Below the pieces are notes generated by a model. The model worked only from the letters and a program-made list of their open reading frames with translations, made no database searches and was not told the origin of the DNA. The translations under genes and the position numbers were made by a program. This document shows, one piece after another, positions 33,838-43,288 of a stretch of 64,000 nt of DNA (positions are counted from its first letter, which is position 1; the number at the start of each line of letters is the position of its first letter). The DNA is taken from assembly GCF_014203705.1 (NCBI RefSeq), contig NZ_JACHJR010000001.1:4340001-4404000 (forward strand). The letters are read 5' to 3'. Origin of the DNA: Kitasatospora gansuensis. GTDB lineage: Bacteria > Actinomycetota > Actinomycetes > Streptomycetales > Streptomycetaceae.

Positions 33838-36800
33838 ATGGGCGTCGAGGACGGCACCTACCAGGTCCTGCGAGCGCGGCTCGCCGAACGGGCCGCCGAA
33901 CTGGGGCGACAGGTCTCGGAGTTGAACGGCCGTCGGCAGGAGGTCTTCGGCTCCCGCGGCCTGGAGCTGGCGGGCTCGGCCCGGCTGCGCACCGCCGGGG
34001 AGGCGACCGCCTGCGGCCTGGTCGCGGTCCGGCCCGGCGTCCTGCTGCTGGGCACGTCCGCGCCGGACCTGCTCGCCGGCCTGCTCTCGCTGCACGGCCC
34101 CGACGGCTCACCGCTGGAACCCGCCGCCGTCCCGGGCCTGTTGGACGACGAGCGGTTCCACCGCGATCTGGCCGAACTGCTGCGCTACTTCCGGGACTCC
34201 CGGCTGGTCGACCTGGTGCGCACCCCGGCGGGGCGGCTGCTGGCCGTCTTTCGCACCGGGGCGAACGAGGGCGACCTCCGGGTCCTGCGCTGGCAGGTGA
34301 CGGACGACCGGGTCGAGTACCTGGACAACCACGGCGAGCGCGACCTGCCCCGCCCGGCGGCTTTCGAGCTGCCGTGGACCACGGCCGGGCGTGACCACCA
34401 CGAGCAGGGCCGGATCAGGATCGAGGGCGGCGAGGGTGTGGTCTCGGTCGCCGCCACCGAGGGCAGCCTCACCGTCCGCTCGGTGCCCGACGGCCGGCTC
34501 CTGTTCGAGGAGACGGTGGACGACCCCTTGCAGAGCCTGGCCGACGCCACCGTGGCGTACGCCATGACCGGGCCGTTGCTGCTGCTCAAAGTCCGTCCCT
34601 ACAACGAGTCCGCCGACCGCTGTCTGGTCGTCAACACCCGGACCGGCTCGGTGCGTCGGCAGGACTCGCTCGGGTACGGAGCCAGGCTGCTCCCGGCCGA
34701 GCAGGGCCTGCTCTTCCCCGGCGGGTACGAGCTGGCGGACGGCAGCCACCGGGCCTTCCGGAGCGGAGCCGCCCCCGGCGCTGAGGAATTGCACTTCGAC
34801 GCGGTGCTCCCCTCGCCGAACGGTGAGGACCTGCTCTACATCCTGCGCCGACCCGGCCACGCCCAGGTGCTGCTGGTGCCGTGGAACACCGTCCGCCGGG
34901 AGGCCGGGACCGCGCTGCACGGTGCGGGCTGCGCTCTGCTGCCCGACGGCACGCTCGTGCTGCTCAGGGCGGACCGCGAGCCCGTCCGGACCCATGAGCT
35001 CCAGTTGTGGCGCACCCCGTTCCTCTCCGCCGAGTACGCCGCCGCCCAGCCGGTCGGCGACGGCCCGCTGGAGCGGATCGGCAACGCCGACCTGGTGCGC
35101 GGTATCGCGGACTGCCTCGACGTGGTCCGTACGGCGACCACAGCGGCAAGCGAACAGGCCACCGCGGCAACGGCGTTGCTGCTGGACAGCTGCGCCAAGG
35201 TCGGTGACCGCCACTACTGGCTCGCCGAGGCCGGGCTGCTCGCGCCACTCACCGAGTTGCGCGGCGCCGCCGAGCAACTCACCGCCGAGCAGGCCCGGAT
35301 CGGAGTGCTGGCCGCCCGGGCGGCCGAGGCGCTGGACCGGGCGGGCGAGGAGACTGCCGCGCTGATCCGCCGCTCGGTGGGCGAGCCGCCCGCCGACGCG
35401 GAGGCCTGGACTGCTCTGCTGGCCGAGCTGCGCCGGGCCCAGGGCCGACTCCGAACCCTGCGCGAGCTGCCCAGGATCGACCTCGCCGAGCTGGATCGGC
35501 TGGAGGCGCAGCTCTCCGCCGAGCTGGCAACGGCGACCGAGCGGGCCTTCGCCTGGTTCGCCGGTCCGGACGCCTTCGCCGCTTCGCTGGCCGCCGCCCT
35601 GGCGGCGGCGGAGACGGCTGCCGGGGTGGCGAGTGCGGCCGAGGCGGTGCAGCTCGCCGACCGGCTCGCCGGACAGGCGGACGCCCTGGCCGTGGTGACC
35701 GATCTGGTGACCGGCGCGGTGGCCGCCGATCCGGGCGCGGGCACCGCCGTGCTGCTCGCCATCGGCGAGGTGCTGGCCGCCGTCAACCGCGCCCGGGCCG
35801 TCCTGGAGACCCGTCGCCGCGCCCTGCTGGACGAGGAGTTGCGCGCCGCGTACGCCGCCGAATCCGCGCTGCTCGCCCAGGCGACCACGGCGGCGCTGGC
35901 CGCCGCCGGCACGCCGGCCGACTGCGACGGCCGGCTGGCCGGGCTGCTGCTGCGGCTGGACGGCATGGAGGCCAGATTCGCCGAAGTGGCGGAGTTCGCC
36001 GAGGAGTTGGCCGCGCGCCGGGAGGATATCCGGCGGGCGTTCGCCACGCGCAGGCAGACTCTGCTGGACCAGGCCGCCGCCCGGGTCGGCCGGAGTGCGG
36101 CCTCCGGGCAGCGAGCGCTGGAGGCGCTGCGCCGCCGACTCGCCGGGCTGGCCACCCAGGAGGACATCCACGCCGCAGCGGCCGCCGACCCGATGGCGCT
36201 GCGCGTCCGCGCCGCCGCCGACGAGCTGCGGACACTGGACGACCAGGCCGGCGCCCAGGAGTTGGCGGACGGCCTGACCGGTGCCGTCCGGGCGGCCGTC
36301 CGGACCCTGCGGGACCGGGCCGACCTCGCCGAGGACGGCGGCGCGAGCGTCCGGTTCGGCCGGCACCGCTTCGCCGTACGGCGCGAACCGGTCGAGCTGA
36401 CGCTGCAACAGGACGGCGAGCAGCTGGTCTTCGCGGTCACCGGGACGGCCTACCGGCGGCCCGCCCCGGTCCCCGAGCTGCTCGCCGGGCGCGAGTTCTG
36501 GACCCAGCCGTTGGTGAGCGAGTCGCCCGCGCTCTACCGCGCCGAGTACCTGGCCACCGGCCTGCTGGAGACGGCCACCGACGAACCGCTGCCGGACCAG
36601 GTCCGCCGCGCGGCGGAGCAGGCGTACGACGAAGGCTACGAGCGGGGCGTGCACGACCAGGACGCGGCACTCATCCTCGGCGCGTTGCTCCGACTGCGCG
36701 CCGGAGCAGGGCTGTTGGCGCACCCGGCCGGAGTACGGGCGGCCGCGCAGCTGTTCTGGGCGCACGGGGCGGACGAAGGGCGGCGCGGTGCCTGGCAGCG

Positions 36801-38499
36801 CCGGGCCCGCTCACTCGGGCTGGCCCGCGACACCTTCGGGCCCTCCGGTGCGCTGGCCGATCTGGCGGCCGAACTGTCCGATGCGGCGAGGGAGTTCTGC
36901 GACGTCCGAGGTCTGCCCGTGGGCCCGCCGGTGGGCGGGTACCTGGTCGAGGAGCTCGCCGACGGGCGCGCGGGCTTCGCGGGCAGCGCCGTCGCCCGCA
37001 CGCTGCTCGACGGATTCCGGCGCACGGCGGCGGCCCCGCAGCTCACGGCCGACCTCACCGCGCTCGCCGGGGACCTCCCCGCCTGCCACCAACTCGCCAC
37101 CGCCTGGCTGGGGTCCTACGCCGGGCCCGAGCCCGACGGCCTCGCCGAGGCGGTGGCCCGGCTCTGCGCCCCGGCCCTGCCGCGCTACGAACTCGACGTA
37201 CCGCTCGGTGAGACGGTCGAGGGCCTGCTCGGCACCCACCCGCGGGTACGGGACGGGCGGCTCACCGTGCGGATCGACGAACTGCCCTACCGGGCACATG
37301 AGTTCAGGGAGAAGCGCGGCGCCGCCTTCCGGGCCTTCCAGCGGCGGCGCACGGAGGTCCTCGCCGCCGAGCGCACCCGCCTGCGGCTGGACGACCACCG
37401 CCCCCGCCCGTCGGCCGGGTTCGTCCGCAATCAGCTGATCAACGAGGTCTACCTCCCCCTGATCGGCGACAACCTGGCCAAGCAGCTCGGCACGCTCGGG
37501 GCCGGCCCCGACCGCAGCGGCCTGTTGCTGCTGCTCTCCCCGCCCGGCTACGGCAAGACGAGTCTGCTGGAGTACGTCGCCGACCGCCTGGGCCTGCTGA
37601 TGGTCCGGATCGACGGCCCGGCCCTGGGTGCCGGCACCACCTCACTGGACCCGGAGCGGGCTCCGGACGCCGCCGCCCGGCACGAGGTCGAGAAGATCGT
37701 CTTCGCGCTGGAGGCGGCCGGCAACGTGCTGCTGCACCTGGACGACATCCAGCACGTCTCGGCCGAATTCCTGGAGAAGTTCCTCCCGTTGTGCGATGCC
37801 CAGCGCCGGATCGAGGCCGTCAGCGAGGGTCGGGCCCGCAGCTTCGATCTGCGCGGGCGCCGCTTCGCGGTCTGCCTGTCCGGCAACCCGTACACCGCGA
37901 GCGGCCGGCGGTTCCAGGTCCCCGACATGCTGGCCAACCGGGCCGACGTCTGGAGTCTCGGCGAAGTACTGTCGGGGCATCAGGAGTTGTTCGCGCTCTC
38001 CTTCCTGGAGAACGCGCTCGCCGCCAATCCGGTGCTCGCCCCGCTGGCCGGAGCCGAACCGGCCGAGCTGCGGCTGCTGGTCGCCCTGGCCGACGGCGAC
38101 CCCGGCGCCCAGGCCGACCAACTTACCCGGCCGGTCCAGGACTTGGACCGGGTCCTGGCCACGCTGGCCCGGCTGCGCAGTGTCCAGCGCACCGTCCTGA
38201 CCGTCAACCGCGCCTACATCGACTCCGCCGCTCAGCAGGAGAGCACCAGGACCGAGCCGCCGTTCCTGCTCCAGGGCTCCTACCGGACGATGGCCCGACT
38301 CGCCGCACGGGTCGACCCGGTGCTCAACGAGACCGAACTCGAGGCCCTGCTCGATGAGCACTACCTCGCCGAGGCACGGACCCTCGGCAGCGCGGCCGAG
38401 GCCAACCTGCTCAAGCTCGCCCAGCTACGCGGCCGGGCCACCGCCGAGCAGACCGCCCGCTGGCGGGCGCTGTGCGCGGGCTACCCCGCCGCGGACTGA
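33838..38499 (+). CDS. Giant AAA ATPase of the DNA-repair ATPase family
   Basis: 1553 aa. Residues 1-420 look like a beta-propeller-type domain (repeats such as RVEYLDNHGERDLPRP, NGEDLLYILRRPGHAQVLLV, HELQLWRTPF). Residues 430-860 are long helical coiled coils. The C-terminal AAA domain has Walker A LSPPGYGKTSLLEYV near residue 1237 and Walker B NVLLHLDDIQH. The family name refers to a resemblance to repair ATPases; no repair role can be seen here. It follows the flotillin gene by 23 bases, so it probably works at the membrane with it. Its stop overlaps the convergent PucR gene by 19 bases. Function is not established. Confidence 0.8.
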   Translation: MGVEDGTYQVLRARLAERAAELGRQVSELNGRRQEVFGSRGLELAGSARLRTAGEATACGLVAVRPGVLLLGTSAPDLLAGLLSLHGPDGSPLEPAAVPGLLDDERFHRDLAELLRYFRDSRLVDLVRTPAGRLLAVFRTGANEGDLRVLRWQVTDDRVEYLDNHGERDLPRPAAFELPWTTAGRDHHEQGRIRIEGGEGVVSVAATEGSLTVRSVPDGRLLFEETVDDPLQSLADATVAYAMTGPLLLLKVRPYNESADRCLVVNTRTGSVRRQDSLGYGARLLPAEQGLLFPGGYELADGSHRAFRSGAAPGAEELHFDAVLPSPNGEDLLYILRRPGHAQVLLVPWNTVRREAGTALHGAGCALLPDGTLVLLRADREPVRTHELQLWRTPFLSAEYAAAQPVGDGPLERIGNADLVRGIADCLDVVRTATTAASEQATAATALLLDSCAKVGDRHYWLAEAGLLAPLTELRGAAEQLTAEQARIGVLAARAAEALDRAGEETAALIRRSVGEPPADAEAWTALLAELRRAQGRLRTLRELPRIDLAELDRLEAQLSAELATATERAFAWFAGPDAFAASLAAALAAAETAAGVASAAEAVQLADRLAGQADALAVVTDLVTGAVAADPGAGTAVLLAIGEVLAAVNRARAVLETRRRALLDEELRAAYAAESALLAQATTAALAAAGTPADCDGRLAGLLLRLDGMEARFAEVAEFAEELAARREDIRRAFATRRQTLLDQAAARVGRSAASGQRALEALRRRLAGLATQEDIHAAAAADPMALRVRAAADELRTLDDQAGAQELADGLTGAVRAAVRTLRDRADLAEDGGASVRFGRHRFAVRREPVELTLQQDGEQLVFAVTGTAYRRPAPVPELLAGREFWTQPLVSESPALYRAEYLATGLLETATDEPLPDQVRRAAEQAYDEGYERGVHDQDAALILGALLRLRAGAGLLAHPAGVRAAAQLFWAHGADEGRRGAWQRRARSLGLARDTFGPSGALADLAAELSDAAREFCDVRGLPVGPPVGGYLVEELADGRAGFAGSAVARTLLDGFRRTAAAPQLTADLTALAGDLPACHQLATAWLGSYAGPEPDGLAEAVARLCAPALPRYELDVPLGETVEGLLGTHPRVRDGRLTVRIDELPYRAHEFREKRGAAFRAFQRRRTEVLAAERTRLRLDDHRPRPSAGFVRNQLINEVYLPLIGDNLAKQLGTLGAGPDRSGLLLLLSPPGYGKTSLLEYVADRLGLLMVRIDGPALGAGTTSLDPERAPDAAARHEVEKIVFALEAAGNVLLHLDDIQHVSAEFLEKFLPLCDAQRRIEAVSEGRARSFDLRGRRFAVCLSGNPYTASGRRFQVPDMLANRADVWSLGEVLSGHQELFALSFLENALAANPVLAPLAGAEPAELRLLVALADGDPGAQADQLTRPVQDLDRVLATLARLRSVQRTVLTVNRAYIDSAAQQESTRTEPPFLLQGSYRTMARLAARVDPVLNETELEALLDEHYLAEARTLGSAAEANLLKLAQLRGRATAEQTARWRALCAGYPAAD

Positions 38500-39548
38500 T
38501 CGGGCCACCCGAGCAGCCGCGCGCCGAAGGCCGCCGTCTCCAGGGTGTAGCGCTGGAGCGCATCGTCCGGATCCAGCCCGGTCAGCCGGACGATCCGGTC
38601 CAGCCGGTACGACAGCGCCCGGACGCTCAGCCCGAGTCGCCGCGCCGCCTCCGCCAGCACATAGCGCGAGTCGGCGTAGGCGGCCAGGGTCTCCAGCAGC
38701 GGCACCGCCCCGCCGCGGGCCTCGCGCAGCGGGCCGAGCACCCCGTTCACCAGCTCCTCCAGGGCGACCCGGTCCCGCAGCAGCACGGGCAGCACCAGCA
38801 GATCGGCCGCGGACAGCAACTGCCCCGGCAGCCGGAGCCGGTTGGCCTGCTCCAGCGCGCTCCGGGCCTCCTCGTACGAGCGGACCGCCCCGCCGGGCCC
38901 GCTGTGCGGACGGCCGACCACCACCCGCCGACGCCCCGTCAGCTCCGCGAACGCCTGGATCGCCGCACTCTCGCCGGGGCCGGCGGGCAGGATGCAGACC
39001 AGCCGCCCGTGCTTCACAGCGAGCAGCACCTCCTGATCGCCGAAGCGGCCGAGCAACTGCCGCTCCACCCCGCGCACCAAGGGGTCCTCGGGGTCGTAGC
39101 CGTCGCCGTCGGCGACCGCCACGATATGGGCGCAGGCCAGGTTGAGCCCGAAGCGCTCGGCGTGCTCGGCCAGCCGGCCCAGGTCGCTCCGGCTGCTCAG
39201 CAGGTCGGCGACGAACTCCCGCCGCCGGGCCTCCTCCTGGTGCAACTGCTCCCGGTAGGCCCGGCCGTGCCCGCCGGCGAGTGCGGCCACCGCCGCCCGC
39301 AGCGCGGCCATGGAGGCCCCGTCCACCGGCTGCCCCGCCCAGACCCGCCCGCTTTCGGCCAGTTGCTCGTCGACCAGCTCGGCCAGCCCCCGCCCCGCCA
39401 GGGCACACCGGCCTCCGTACTCCCGCAGCGCCTCCAGCTCGTCCCGCCGCAGGCGCCGCCCGGTTCTGGCGACCTCCTCCAGCAGCCGTCCCCACTCGCC
39501 CGGGCCGGACGCCGCAGGCGACCCCGACGACGCTGTGACCGTGGCCAT
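38481..39548 (-). CDS. PucR-family transcriptional regulator
   Basis: 355 aa. A helical N-terminus (about 1-110) precedes a GGDEF-like/CdaR middle region (ACAHIVAVADGDGYDPEDP, GRLVCILPAGPGES, VVVGRPHSGPGGAVRSYEEARSALEQA). The C-terminal PucR HTH is LLETLAAYADSRYVLAEAARRLGLSVRALSYRLDRIVRLTGLDPDDALQRYTLETA. The family usually activates purine or amino-acid catabolic genes in response to a small ligand. It converges on and overlaps the giant ATPase gene, so its promoter faces the LtrA gene. The target is unknown. Confidence 0.88.
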   Translation of the reverse strand: MATVTASSGSPAASGPGEWGRLLEEVARTGRRLRRDELEALREYGGRCALAGRGLAELVDEQLAESGRVWAGQPVDGASMAALRAAVAALAGGHGRAYREQLHQEEARRREFVADLLSSRSDLGRLAEHAERFGLNLACAHIVAVADGDGYDPEDPLVRGVERQLLGRFGDQEVLLAVKHGRLVCILPAGPGESAAIQAFAELTGRRRVVVGRPHSGPGGAVRSYEEARSALEQANRLRLPGQLLSAADLLVLPVLLRDRVALEELVNGVLGPLREARGGAVPLLETLAAYADSRYVLAEAARRLGLSVRALSYRLDRIVRLTGLDPDDALQRYTLETAAFGARLLGWPDQSAAG

Positions 39549-39696
39549 GTGGTCTCTTCCCCCCGTTCGAACAACGACGCGTCAGCGTACTCGCTGCCCC
39601 CCGGCGGTGGATGGCGGGTTTCTGACAGATCATTGCCCGGGGCCCCGGGGATCAGCACGATGGGCCGGTACGGGTGAGTGGTGAAGGGGGACGGGG

Positions 39697-40887
39697 ATGA
39701 CCGGGGACGTGGCCGAGAGACCGCAGGCCAAGGAAGGGGAACGCGTCGAACAGCGGGTCACCTGGGCGGAGTTGTTCTTCGACCTGGTGTGGGTCTTCGC
39801 CATCACCCAGATCGCGGTGGCCCTGGCGCACGCGCACTCGCTGTTGGACGTGGCGATGGCAGTGATGCTGTTCCTGCCGCTCTGGATGGGCTGGGTCGGG
39901 GCGGCGCTGCTCGGCAACGCGACGGGCGAGAGCCTGGACGGGGTGCACGGGCGGCTGCTGGTCTTCGCGCTGGCGGCCTGCGGTCTCGGGATGAGCGTCG
40001 CGGTGCCGGACGCCCTCGGCGACCGGGGCGTGCTGTTCGGGGTCTGCTACGTGCTGATGCGGCTGATCCTGTGGCAGCGGATGCGGCGCTGGCCGACCTT
40101 CGGCGGGCTGCGGATCGAACCGTTCTCGGTGAGCCTGCTGGTGAGCGGGCCGCTGTTCCTGACCGGTGCCTTCCTGGACAGCGGGCCGCGCCAAGTCCTC
40201 TGGACGGTCGGCGCCTTGGCCGAGGTGCTGGGCACGGCGCTGCTGGGCAAGCGGCTGGACCGGGCCAGGTTCGAGACCTCCCATCTCCCGGAGCGGTTCG
40301 GCCTGTTCGTCATCATGGCGCTCGGCGAGACGGTGATCGCCTCCGGCGGCCACGTCTCGGACGGTCACCTCGGTACGGTCGCCCTGGTCACCCTGGGGGT
40401 GGCGTTCGTGCTGATCGTGCAGCTCTGGTGGGCCTACTTCCACTACAGCGCCCCGGCGGCCCGGCACAGCCTGGACGTCGACCCGGTGCAGGCCAGGATC
40501 GTCCGGGACGTGTTCAGCTACGCGCACCTGGCGTACGCGGTGGCCATCATCCTGATGGCGGTCGGACTGGAGGAGCTGCTCGCCGCACCGCTCCAACACC
40601 CGCACGAGCTGCCGCAGTTCATGCTGGCGCCGGGAGCGGCGCTCTACCTGGCCGGGTTCTGCTACGCCCGCTGGCGGATGTTCGGCGCGGCGGCGGTGCC
40701 GCGGACGGCGGGCGCGCTGGCCTGCCTGGCCCTGGCCGCGACCGCCTCGGCGGTGCCGCAGGTGGTCACGGCGGTGCTGGTGGTGCTGGTGCTCGGCGCG
40801 GTCAACGGGGTGGAGGCGTTCATCGTCGAGACCGGCCGCCCACTGCTGCTGCTCCGGATGCCGGGGCGGCGTCGCGCGGCGAACTAG
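39697..40887 (+). CDS. Low-temperature requirement protein A (LtrA) family
   Basis: 396-aa membrane protein with about ten hydrophobic segments. The signature RVTWAELFFDLVWVFAITQ near residue 18 and LGETVIASGG near residue 208 are diagnostic of LtrA. The biochemical role is not known; the name comes from a Listeria mutant with poor cold growth. ATG follows GGGGGACGGGG. Its TAG overlaps the stop of the convergent ArsR-type gene: both stops share the palindrome CTAG at 40884-40887. Confidence 0.9.
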   Translation: MTGDVAERPQAKEGERVEQRVTWAELFFDLVWVFAITQIAVALAHAHSLLDVAMAVMLFLPLWMGWVGAALLGNATGESLDGVHGRLLVFALAACGLGMSVAVPDALGDRGVLFGVCYVLMRLILWQRMRRWPTFGGLRIEPFSVSLLVSGPLFLTGAFLDSGPRQVLWTVGALAEVLGTALLGKRLDRARFETSHLPERFGLFVIMALGETVIASGGHVSDGHLGTVALVTLGVAFVLIVQLWWAYFHYSAPAARHSLDVDPVQARIVRDVFSYAHLAYAVAIILMAVGLEELLAAPLQHPHELPQFMLAPGAALYLAGFCYARWRMFGAAAVPRTAGALACLALAATASAVPQVVTAVLVVLVLGAVNGVEAFIVETGRPLLLLRMPGRRRAAN

Positions 40888-41867
40888 CCGCCGTTGAGCA
40901 GCGCCTCGCCGAGCGGGGTGCGCAGGTAGAGCACGGTGCGGCCGGTCCGGTGCGAGGCGGCGAGGCCGGCCGCCCGGAGCGTGGTGAGGTGGTGCGAGAC
41001 GGTCGGGGCCGGCATGCCGGTGCGGGCGGCGAGTTCGGTGGTGGAGGCGGGGGAGCCGAGCTCGGCGAGCAGCCCGGCCCGGGAGCGGCCGAGCAGGGCG
41101 GCCAGCGCGTCGGGAGCCCGGTCGCGAGGGGTCTCCCAGAGCGCGGCGATGCCGCGCGGCGGGTAGACCAGGCCGGGCTGCCGGGGCGGGGTGCTCTGGG
41201 AGAAGACCCCGGGCCAGACGAAGACGGTGGGCACCAGGACCAGCCCCCGGCCGCCGTCCAGGGTGCGGGTGGCCTCGTAGTTACGGTGCCTGACCCGGAG
41301 GGTGTCGTCGGCCCAGCTGACCTGGGGGTGCAGCGCCTCGAACAGCTCGGCGGCGCCGCCCCGGGCGATCGACCGGGCCCGGTACAGGACTTCGCCCTCG
41401 ACCAGGCGCTGGATCCGGCTCCAGTGCGGCTGGATGGCGACCTCCCAGTAGGCCCGGATCTGGTCGGCGAGCCGGGCCAGCCCGTCGGCCGGGTCGCGGT
41501 ACAGCTCGGCGACCGGGGCGGCCAGCGAGGCGTTCGGTGGGCCGGTGAGCCGCGCCAGGTCGGCCCGGACCAGCTCCGCCGGGGTGGCCGCCAGGGTGGC
41601 CAACTCCTCCGCCAGTGAGGGTGACTCGGTCTGCGGAACGGGCGTGAGGAAGCTCGGGACGTACAGCGTGGGGATCGGCACCAGCGCGAACAGCAGCGAC
41701 AGGTCCACCGCCGGGAGAGCGGCCCGGGTGTCCCGGGCCCAGCCGAGGTGCAGAGGTTTGCCGCCGGGGTCCTTGAGGGCTTCGACGCTGGTGACCACCT
41801 CCCAGAGCGGGGAGTGGCCGAACCGGGTCCGGGCCAGGTCCTGGGCGGAGAACCGCAGGGTGAGCAC
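40884..41867 (-). CDS. ArsR-type HTH regulator with DUF5937-like sensor region
   Basis: 327 aa. The long N-terminal part (LRFSAQDLARTRFGHSPLWEVVTSVEAL) is a typical streptomycete effector region, and the C-terminal ArsR winged helix is LLAELGSPASTTELAARTGMPAPTVSHHLTTLRAAGLAASHRTGRTVLYLRTPLGEAL. GTG at 41867 is chosen because family homology begins there. It is divergent from an MFS exporter gene and probably represses it; the 133-base gap is the likely control region. Confidence 0.85.
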   Translation of the reverse strand: MLTLRFSAQDLARTRFGHSPLWEVVTSVEALKDPGGKPLHLGWARDTRAALPAVDLSLLFALVPIPTLYVPSFLTPVPQTESPSLAEELATLAATPAELVRADLARLTGPPNASLAAPVAELYRDPADGLARLADQIRAYWEVAIQPHWSRIQRLVEGEVLYRARSIARGGAAELFEALHPQVSWADDTLRVRHRNYEATRTLDGGRGLVLVPTVFVWPGVFSQSTPPRQPGLVYPPRGIAALWETPRDRAPDALAALLGRSRAGLLAELGSPASTTELAARTGMPAPTVSHHLTTLRAAGLAASHRTGRTVLYLRTPLGEALLNGG

Positions 41868-42000
41868 GCTCCGACCCTCCGGACGATTCGAGCAGGATGA
41901 AATCTGTGGGCGGCCGGGCACTGCGCTGGCAGGGTCGGTCCCGCGACCGGCACTCATTCCAGCAGACCGGTCCGCGTCCTGGATGAGGGGGCCTTCGGCC

Positions 42001-43236
42001 ATGCGTACCTTGCGGAGATTCGGCCTGCCCCGGGTGGCGGGGAACGGCGGGCTGGTCGGGGCCAGCGTGATCGACAGCCTGGGCAGCGGGCTGGTGCTCG
42101 CGTTCGTGCTGGTCTACTTCGCCCGCACCACCGAGCTCTCGCTGCCGGTGATCGGCGGGGCGCTCACGCTGGCCCGGCTGCTCGCGGTGCCGACGGCGGT
42201 GACGGTCGGTCCGCTGATCGACCGTTGGGGCGCGCGCGGGCTGGCGCTGGCGGGCAACCTGATCTCCGCGGCCGGGTACGCGGGCTTCCTGATCAGCCAT
42301 CAGGTCTGGCAGATCGTGGCGGCCGCCTGGCTGGCCCAGGTCGGCGCGGTGACGTACTGGACGTCGAGCACCGGTCTGGTGGTGCTGGCGGCGGACGGGG
42401 CGGAGCGGCCGCGCTGGTTCGCCATGATCCACATGCTGCGCAACGTCGGCCTCGGGCTCGGCGGCGCGCTCGGCGCCTTCCTGGTCGGCATCGGCGGCAC
42501 GGCCGGGCTGCGCGGGGTGGTGGTGGCCAACGCGGTCAGCTTCCTGGTCGCCGTCGTGCTGCTGTGGCGCTGGCGGCCGACGGTCCGGGCGGTACCGGCC
42601 GCAGCCCGCGCCGGGGGCGGCTACCGGACGGTGCTCCGGGACCGGCGCTACCTGCTGCTGGTGGCGATCAACGTCAGCTTCGTCTTCTCGGCGCTGATCC
42701 TCAGTCTGCTGCTGGCCGTCTACATCACCGAGGGCCTGCACCGCGAGGCCTGGATCGCCGGTGCGCTGCTGGTGCTGAACGGTGGTCAGGTCGCGCTCAC
42801 CCAGACCGTGGTGAGCAGGTGGCTGGAGCGGTTCCGGCCGACCCGGGTGATCGCCGCCGCCTGCGGGATCAACGCGCTGGCCTTTGGCGTCTTCGCGGTG
42901 CTGGCCGACGCCCCGGGCTGGGCGGTGCCGGCCGGTCTCTTCCTGGCGATGCTGCTGTACACCCTGGCGGAGACCGCCGCGACGCCGTTCTCCGAGGAGC
43001 TGAGCGTCTCGCTCGCCCCCGAGCAGCTGCGCGGCCGGTACCTGGCGGTCTATCAGCTCTCCTGGACCTTCGGCCAGACCGTGGCCCCCGGCCTGCTGAC
43101 CCTGCTGCTGGCCGGCGGCGCGAGCCGGCCGTGGCTGTTCCTGATCGGACTCAGCCTGGCGGCGGTGCCCGCCCTGCTGCTGCTGGAACGGCTGACCGCC
43201 GCCCGGCCGGTCGCCGAGCCGGCCCTGGCTGCCTGA
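42001..43236 (+). CDS. MFS drug-type exporter
   Basis: 411 aa with about twelve membrane segments and the MFS loop GPLIDRWGARG between helices 2 and 3. The substrate is not readable; the resemblance is to small multidrug exporters. ATG at 42001 with GAGGGG upstream. Divergent from an ArsR-type regulator, the usual exporter-repressor pair. A 17-bp perfect hairpin separates it from the next convergent exporter. Confidence 0.88.
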   Translation: MRTLRRFGLPRVAGNGGLVGASVIDSLGSGLVLAFVLVYFARTTELSLPVIGGALTLARLLAVPTAVTVGPLIDRWGARGLALAGNLISAAGYAGFLISHQVWQIVAAAWLAQVGAVTYWTSSTGLVVLAADGAERPRWFAMIHMLRNVGLGLGGALGAFLVGIGGTAGLRGVVVANAVSFLVAVVLLWRWRPTVRAVPAAARAGGGYRTVLRDRRYLLLVAINVSFVFSALILSLLLAVYITEGLHREAWIAGALLVLNGGQVALTQTVVSRWLERFRPTRVIAAACGINALAFGVFAVLADAPGWAVPAGLFLAMLLYTLAETAATPFSEELSVSLAPEQLRGRYLAVYQLSWTFGQTVAPGLLTLLLAGGASRPWLFLIGLSLAAVPALLLLERLTAARPVAEPALAA

Positions 43237-43242
43237 CCACGC

Positions 43243-43279
43243 GGCGGGCCCGGTACGGACGATCCGTACCGGGCCCGCC
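43243..43279. terminator. Bidirectional terminator between two MFS genes
   Basis: Perfect 17-bp stem (43243-43259 with 43263-43279) and loop CGA, between convergent genes ending at 43236 and 43289. Confidence 0.88.
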
Positions 43280-43288
43280 GAGCGGCCG

